From Coriolopsis trogii (lineage: Eukaryota > Basidiomycota > Agaricomycetes > Polyporales > Polyporaceae), in the NCBI GenBank assembly GCA_020543525.1, contig JAHYIO010000036.1, positions 1,364,001 through 1,428,000 on the forward strand: a DNA stretch of 64,000 nucleotides. The letters run 5' to 3'. Under the pieces are notes generated by a model. It saw only the letters and a list, made by a program, of their open reading frames with translations, was not told where the DNA came from and did not search any database. The translations under genes and the position numbers were made by a program. Below are positions 58,422 to 64,000 of the stretch, in pieces. Position 1 is the stretch's first letter; the number at the start of each line of letters is the position of its first letter.

Positions 58422-59787
58422 ATGGCACTCCCTGAAGAGACTATCTATGAGTCTCGCCCGCCCCCTACATACCCTGTCGATCCGCAGGTGCTGCCCCCAC
58501 AACTTCAACTTACGGATGATCAACAAAAGATGTACGATGAAGTCTTGGGGCACTTCCGGAAGGATGGATACGTACTGCCTGGTGTAGAGGATGGTGCACT
58601 GAAGGAAGAGGAGAAGTTCTGGTTGGTACGTTTTTGACGTATGCTTCGGCGTGACTTACTCACATCCACGCATAGTCCGCTGAATGTCTGCTCAGGTGTG
58701 TCCACCGCCTGTGCGATTGGTTCGCGTAGTCATTTGTCGCGCTCAGATTCCTGCGTGCTGTCAAGTGGGCAAGCTCTCAGGCTGCAATTAAACGGCTGGA
58801 GAGTACACTCCAATGGAGGCGTGAATTCGGTCTCTACGACCTCATCACAGCTTCTCATGTCGAACCGGAGGTACGCCTTTTGAGTCTTGTTTGTGCGTGC
58901 GCGTCCCTCACAACGCCTCATCGTCCAGGCTCTCACTGGCAAGATGGTGATATGGGGTTATGATGTCGACCACCGTCCAGCTCTTTACCTCCGACCAAGT
59001 AAGCAGAATACGGAGGAGAGCATCCGCCAAGTACACTACGTTGTATGGGCCTTGGAGCGCCTAACTGAGCTAATGGGTCCGGGTATAGAGTGCGTTTCCA
59101 TCCCATGCCAGTGTGTTAACGTACCCACTGAATGTCATCGGTACAGGACCCTCGCACTCATGATCGACTTTGCGGATCGGGCGAAGAATCCCTCCTTGGG
59201 ACAAGCACGCACTGTGCGTAACGATCATTCCTTCGCAGTATCTGTATCTCAATCAATCCATCTATCAGGTTTTGAACATTCTGCAGACTCATTGTCCGCG
59301 TTACCTTCCTGTCATGCATCACAACATAAGCAGCTGACGACCTACCCCTACAGATCCAGAGCGTCTCGGACGCGCGTTCATCGCGAATATCCCGTTTTTG
59401 GTCAACGCCTTCTTCAAACTCATAACGCCCTTCATCGATCCACTCACGCGACCGAAGCTCCGGTTCAACCCCGACTGCCTCGCCGAGGGCCTCTTTGAGC
59501 CGTCGCAGCTCCTCAGCGAGTGGAAGGGCTCCGCTCACTTCATGTACGAGCACGACAAGTACTGGGGTCCGCTCATCCGGATGTGCGCGGAACGGAGAGA
59601 GCGGCTGTGGGAGAAATGGCGCGAGCTCGGGGCGACGGTTGGTGTTAGGGAGTGGGACATCAAGTGCGCGATTGCGCTGGCAGACTCGTCTGGTGCGGGA
59701 AGTGCTGCAAAGATAGCGACAGAGGTCCCTGGAGAGCAGTCGACGGATGGCGGAGCGAAAGCCGCTCCTGTGGTGGATGCTCTATGA
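58422..59787 (+). CDS. CRAL-TRIO (Sec14-like) lipid-transfer protein
   Basis: Cytosolic phosphatidylinositol/lipid-transfer protein of the Sec14 superfamily, most like the Pdr16/Sfh3 group. Seven exons (58422-58625, 58676-58695, 58747-58870, 58929-59089, 59147-59213, 59269-59293, 59354-59787) give 344 aa; two are 20 and 25 nt. The CRAL-TRIO-N helices read ECLLRFLRAVKWASSQAAIKRLESTLQWRREF. The lipid-binding domain follows: [80 protein letters not shown] and a basic KLRFNP strap. The C-terminal 60 residues are Ala/Gly-rich and unordered. Confidence 0.9.
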
Positions 59788-60446
59788 AGGTATGCCGTTT
59801 CATCAATTGCGACGCATGTGTTGATTGCCTCCTATATTATAGAGCACTTGCATGGATTGAGACATGCCTTACTCTGTGGCGAGACTATGATAGCTTTCAC
59901 GTTTGTGCGTCCGATCGAATATAGACATAGGAAGCAGGAGCCCTACACGCCGGAGAGTGTCCTCCATCATTCTGTGAGTGCGGACGATCGCAAATTGGGT
60001 TTGATAGGTAATTTTGCTACTCGTATCGACTGATGGAGAGGTGACAACGGCGTATGCTGTGTCATGTGGTTTGACGTGTCGTAGCAACCTGGGAACATTT
60101 GTCCTTTTGGCATGACACCTGACTTAACAGTTGACTCGGTGACGACCATTACCTCAAGACGGGCGTTGACACCCGACAAATTCAGGATCCAAGTGCTTGA
60201 AGAACGCGATTCAATGTGGATCCTTTTGAGAGGTACGAGTACTGCTCAAATTGCCATACATAAGCATATCTCACACAGAATGTCTGAAGGTGGTACTCAT
60301 CAGCATGTGGTAGGCAGAAGCAGAGCACGACCACATCCGCGGTACAGAACCTAATACAAGGGAAGCGCATGGGCGTTATGTCTTACCTACATATAAGACA
60401 CATTCACTTCCCTTGCCTCCGTTCGACCACGTTCCGTACAATCGCG
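59788..60446. other. Intergenic, nothing recognised
   Basis: Spacer between two plus-strand genes. Short ORFs only. Confidence 0.5.
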
Positions 60447-61566
60447 ATGATGCGCATCCCCCCTTCCTCATCTTCCAGCCCGACAATCATCCGAATCAAA
60501 TGGAAGTCGCGTATCGCCGCGTTTGAGAAAAGGGTCGTGTAGTCTTTGGTTACCTGCGCGCCTTTACTGACGCGCTTTTATTCTTTTCCAGACCATCATA
60601 CAGAAGGCATGCGACCACTTCAACCTGTACTCAGACGACGGCGGGCTCGTCCTCATGGGCGATTTGGACGGCTCCAGCGTCGAACTCACAGATGACGTCC
60701 TCAAGCACCTGTCTCCGACCTCGGTTGTCACTTTGACCGAAATACATAAACCCTATTGCCTGGATGAAGACCGTGACGACGAGACCTTGAGTACCATCTC
60801 AGATGGTACTGAGCGTGTCTCTGAGTACCAGACTCAATCTATGCCACCGCCGCCGACCCATGATATCACATTCACTCAGGTTCCCATGCACACAATGTAA
60901 GCCCCACGCCGTACGATTCCGTATAGTGACATCAGGCTGAACTAGACGCGCTGTCAGGCCCCAAGACCAGGCCTACTATGGCACTCCCGCATCAGCCTAC
61001 CCTGGCGCATACACCCAGACCTACACTCAGTCGCCTGCTTCCGGGTGGTCGTCCTGGGGTCCCGGAGTTCCTGTTAATTCATATAATCCTCCTTCAACCA
61101 ACTCGACGTGGCCTCCCTCAGACGGTCAGGCTTTCGTGACCTCGTTCCTCAACAACGCCTCTGCGCCTACTCCGCCCACGAACGTGTTGTCACCCCCAAT
61201 GAACACCGCGATGCCTCTGTCGACATCGGTATCCACGCCGCGTGCCGTCCCCAAGCCCGCCACTGGGGCTCGGAGAATTCAGGTGTTCGTGAAGACGTAT
61301 GTTCGATTTTCTTTCCGCAGCGCGTTACTTGGTATATCCCGCTGACCAGAAGCTACGGTGGCACCAGTCGGGTTGGGAACCGCGCTATCATGCTCAATGC
61401 GCAGTCAACCGATACCGTTAGCACCCTCAAGAAGAAGTATCAGAACTCGGGAGCGCCATTGGCTGCTCGGCAGCGTCTGAGCTTTGCCGGGACGGCGCTG
61501 AATGACACGACGCGCACCCTCTCGAGCTATGGTATTGGGAATGGAAGTATCATAGAGGTGCTGTGA
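60447..61566 (+). CDS. Protein with a C-terminal ubiquitin-like domain
   Basis: Four exons (60447-60533, 60592-60896, 60958-61296, 61350-61566) give 315 aa. The N-terminal 80 residues (TIIQKACDHFNLYSDDGGLVLMGDLDGSSVELTDDVLKHLSPTSVVTL) look like a small beta-grasp/PB1-type module. A central Tyr/Pro/Ser/Asn-rich disordered linker follows. The last 80 residues begin RRIQVFVKT and continue LNAQSTDTVSTLKKKYQNSGAPLAARQRLSFAGTALNDTTRTLSSYGIGNGSIIEVL. That is a ubiquitin fold with the helix, Ile44-side and dominant-hydrophobe pattern, but without a terminal diglycine, so conjugation is unlikely. Domain order suggests an adaptor, perhaps for proteasome or ubiquitin signalling; the role is not established. 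Confidence 0.8.
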
Positions 61567-61908
61567 GGAGGCGTCTCACGTCTCCGTTTGCAGTGTAAGA
61601 TACTGTGAGTTGTATTAGTATTCGTGTGACGAGCACGACGATCGCTTGTGGCAAGGCGTTAGCATCTCGGGGTGTTTGTATAGGCCGAACCACTGTATGA
61701 ACTTTGGCAACATAGTTATGTTCAAAGCCTCAACATGAGATTCTTGATTGCCAATAAGCGTGCACTGAGGTCCGCGGTCCACTCATGATATTGTCTGTGT
61801 CTGCAAGTTCGCGACCCATGACCTCGATCCGGATGAGCTCACTCCTATCTGGCTGGCCTTCCACCGGGATCCCTTTGTCAACCCCGCACCAGATATAATG
61901 CAATTACA
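61567..61908. other. Intergenic, nothing recognised
   Basis: Tail-to-tail spacer between the ubiquitin-like gene and the doubtful minus-strand gene. Confidence 0.4.
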
Positions 61909-62516
61909 TTACTTATGCGCCAACATCGAGGCTACCAAACACCGGCGTTTGCCGATGACCATCAACCGTGCGCGCTCCTCTTCCTCCTCCCCATCCTCCA
62001 TTGCATGCTCGATCCTCCGGTCTAAGTACCGCTGCAACACTCAGCAAACCTGAATCAACACATGCACCCATCCAAAGGAACGTCCCAATGGCTGCTCTAC
62101 ACCCTCAAAATATCCCAGAGACATAACAGCAAACATGTAGTACCTGTCGAGTGCCGCTTTGGTACGTAGTAGCGTCTAGATCTGGCAGTATGATCTGGCA
62201 TGGGAGAGAGTTTTCCAGCAGAACGAGAGCGAGGCAGAGTGACGTTCTGCCTGAGTATACGCGTGTGCCAGTGACTCTGCGCGCAGGAGGAGGGGATGTA
62301 GGCAAGGACGACGAATGTGACGGCGTCGTCGTTGGCAGTCGTGTCAAGGCAGGATCTTTTTCTCACGTAACAGGCACTTCTGGCCGCTTCATCCTTGGGT
62401 TAGCTTCTTCGATCGAAACGTTGAATTACTGCTCCCAAGGTTTGCACAGCAACGAAGACTCGGAGCCTACTCACCGCCTCGCAGTACAACCGTAATAGCA
62501 ACCAATGAGAGGACAT
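61909..62516 (-). CDS. Doubtful spliced gene, unknown product
   Basis: Two exons fit well in one frame: 62128-62280 or beyond, reading VTGTRVYSGRTSLCLALVLLENSLPCQIILPDLDATTYQSGTRQ and ending at CAG|GTACTA, and a last exon from an acceptor GTTGCAG. The last exon reads RYLDRRIEHAMEDGEEEEERARLMVIGKRRCLVASMLAHK and stops at 61909-61911. A possible first exon starts MSSHWLLLRLYCEA at 62516 (donor GTGAGT), but the middle cannot be joined with confidence. The acidic, charged C-terminus looks genuine. No family is recognised, and the locus could be a chance reading. Confidence 0.35.
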
Positions 62517-62747
62517 GGCCTACCATATCGGTTCAGCGACAAGGAAGTCTTGCATTGCCATCGTCCGCAGGCCGGCGCCCACCTGACAGTAATTTCCGAC
62601 ATCTACAACTTCTGCTCGGAGGGTCAGGCCAAAGCGGTACGCTTTCATCGGGCACAGCCCATAGTACCACATCGCCCCTCAAAACGCAGTAGGTTGGACG
62701 CAGGAATCTCTCATCTCCTCCTGATACCAGCCCCTGGGCAACTCACG

Positions 62748-63967
62748 ATGGTCGCACCTTGGGACATCTATGCTCAGAAGCTCGTCCATATCGGTTACGG
62801 ACATCCGTTATGGGGTCCCGAACCTTGCCCCGATTTTGGTGAGGTTCAACTTGGGGATGTCGGCTATCTTAGAGACGGCTCCTTCTGCTTTCTCTTCAAT
62901 GCTATGCGGAGTCCTAGCGATCCTGTCAATACTCGAAGAGGTGTACCGTCGGAATTTGAGCTTTTCGATCCACCCGACCCCATGATCATCTCCCGCCGTA
63001 ATCATATCACACAAACCCAGTTGCATAGCAAGAGTCTTACCCTGTTATCAGTCTCAACGGCAGTCTCAGCTAGGTATGCCGTGTCCGAATTTTGTCTCGT
63101 ATTTGGCTTACACGCATGTTCAAACAGCGAAGCAGGAGCTACCGCTACCATGGGCTTACGCTACCAATGCAGCGATGAGTCAGGTGCGCTCCTGATGCTG
63201 AAGCGACCGGCCCACAGAGCGTCCCTCGAATGCAGAATGCGTCTCGAGAAGTACATCACTGCACAAATGCCCCACTGGTGTGCCTTCGCGAACGACCACC
63301 TGGGCATTGGTCTGGAGGAAAAGGACATCATTTTCGTCTCGGGTACCACGAAGACCTCGGTCTGGGCCTTGACGGCGTTCCACAATAGTCGCTCCCGAGG
63401 AGAACTCGTTGTCGGCGGGGGTTGCTTTGTGCCTTCCGTGTCAGGCGAATTCCGCGTCTCGATGTCACGAAGTACGGACGCGTCGGTCTTCTCTCACACA
63501 GGTCCTCTTGAACGCATCCGATCTGCGTTGGAGGGGCAGGACGGAACACCCGAGGTGTACGACCAATGTATCTTCCTCAACTATTACAAGACAAAGTGTC
63601 GACGATGGAGGCCACCGAAAGTGCTACGGGCAGCTGCAGGTGACCATCAGATGCCCGAAGGTTCCGATGACGGTGTTTCAAGTCCAGACTCCTTGCATTC
63701 TGGATCGGACAATGGGTCCGACGTTTGGGTATGTATTCCTGATCCCATGCAACGATAGACGTTGGCTCAAGTCAGATGCCTGACCGACGCCCTTCAGAGC
63801 GGATACGACCCCGTTGAAGGGATTCTAGATTATATTCTCAACGTGAGATGCACAAAAACATCACACTGGCATCGATATAGTCATCATACTGACTTGTCTG
63901 ACACTTCAAGAATTCGGATGCCGACGTTGCATTTGCGTGCGATGGTGACTTGACTGCTCTATTCAAT
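62748..63967 (+). CDS. Conserved Agaricomycete protein of unknown function (3' truncated by window)
   Basis: Start MVAPWDIYAQKLVHIGYGHPLWGPEP at 62748; the frame is open 81 codons further upstream without family-like text. Exons: 62748-63073, 63128-63728, 63798-63842, 63911-63967, then a GTCAGT donor, so the gene continues past the edge. Landmarks are GEVQLGDVGYLRDGSFCFLFNAM, DPVNTRRGVPSEFE, RYQCSDESGALLMLKRPAHRASLECRMRLEKYI, DIIFVSGTTKTSVWALTAFH, GGCFVPSVSGEFRVSMS and YDQCIFLNYYKTKCRRWRP. The segment SGYDPVEGILDYILN precedes the last visible exon NSDADVAFACDGDLTALFN. I know related uncharacterised proteins only from Agaricomycetes. No signal peptide or TM is visible. Confidence 0.8.
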
Positions 63968-64000
63968 GTCAGTAGGCATCTCGTGCGCTTGGCATCCTCT

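Noticed and set aside
62505..62747. Upstream extension of the last gene by 81 codons
   Set aside because: The frame is open but reads unlike protein of this family; the ATG at 62748 begins the family-like sequence.
1..64000. tRNA, rRNA, CRISPR arrays, insertion sequences, attachment sites
   Set aside because: Scanned by eye for B-box-like GGTTCGA with cloverleaf context, regular repeats and transposase motifs. None convincing; a covariance-model search would be needed to exclude tRNAs.

Overview
The window looks like nuclear DNA of a filamentous basidiomycete of the Agaricomycetes, most likely a wood-decay fungus. The reasons are: genes broken by many 50-80 nt introns with GT..AG borders and CTAAC/CTGAC-like branch sites; a lytic polysaccharide monooxygenase (AA9) and a class III GH18 chitinase; a HET-domain protein; and a 3'-terminal gene of a family I associate only with Agaricomycetes. 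No operons, tRNA, rRNA, CRISPR or intact transposon were seen. Most ORFs in six-frame translation are exon pieces or shadows, so gene models were built by joining exons through splice sites, family motifs and frame. Exon sums divisible by three were the main check.

Layout. 1-5 kb: partial HET protein (-), mitofissin/DUF1748 (+), AA9 LPMO (-). 6-9 kb: NatB catalytic subunit NAA20 (+) convergent with a DHHC palmitoyltransferase (-). 9-12.2 kb: kinetochore MIS13/DSN1 (-) divergent from cytochrome c (+). 13-18.6 kb: PP1 regulator YPI1 (+), a Rossmann-fold protein with a frame break (-), TFIIF small subunit (-), a MYND protein (-). 18.6-22 kb is gene-poor. 22-28.2 kb: indoleamine 2,3-dioxygenase (+), chitinase (+), 2OG-Fe(II) dioxygenase (-). 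29-42.3 kb: three paralogous MFS anion:cation symporters (+), with a bestrophin-like channel between the second and third. 42.4-48 kb: two tandem ALG12-type mannosyltransferases and a small secreted cysteine-rich protein (-). 48.6-51 kb: a disrupted MYND gene and a degraded fragment of a relative. 52-64 kb: a four-TM protein, an unrecognised spliced gene, a WD40 protein, a LYR-motif protein, a Sec14/CRAL-TRIO protein, a ubiquitin-fold protein, a doubtful minus-strand gene, and a 3'-truncated gene.

The most unusual signals are in splicing. All three MFS paralogs have, at the same codon, an intron that makes sense only as AT..AC (ATAAGT donor). Without it each copy has an in-frame TAA. The DHHC gene needs a 1-nt exon to encode the invariant Trp after DHHC-P, and the bestrophin gene contains a 3-nt exon. 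Other leads are a GC..AG intron in one MFS copy, a knottin-like secreted protein, a 22-bp hairpin whose two wobble pairs form only in plus-strand RNA, and paralog decay in the MYND genes.

The genes are mostly independent housekeeping functions. Local groupings are the transporter/channel cluster, the ALG12 pair, and two short divergent promoters (DSN1/CYC1 and LYR/SEC14-like).
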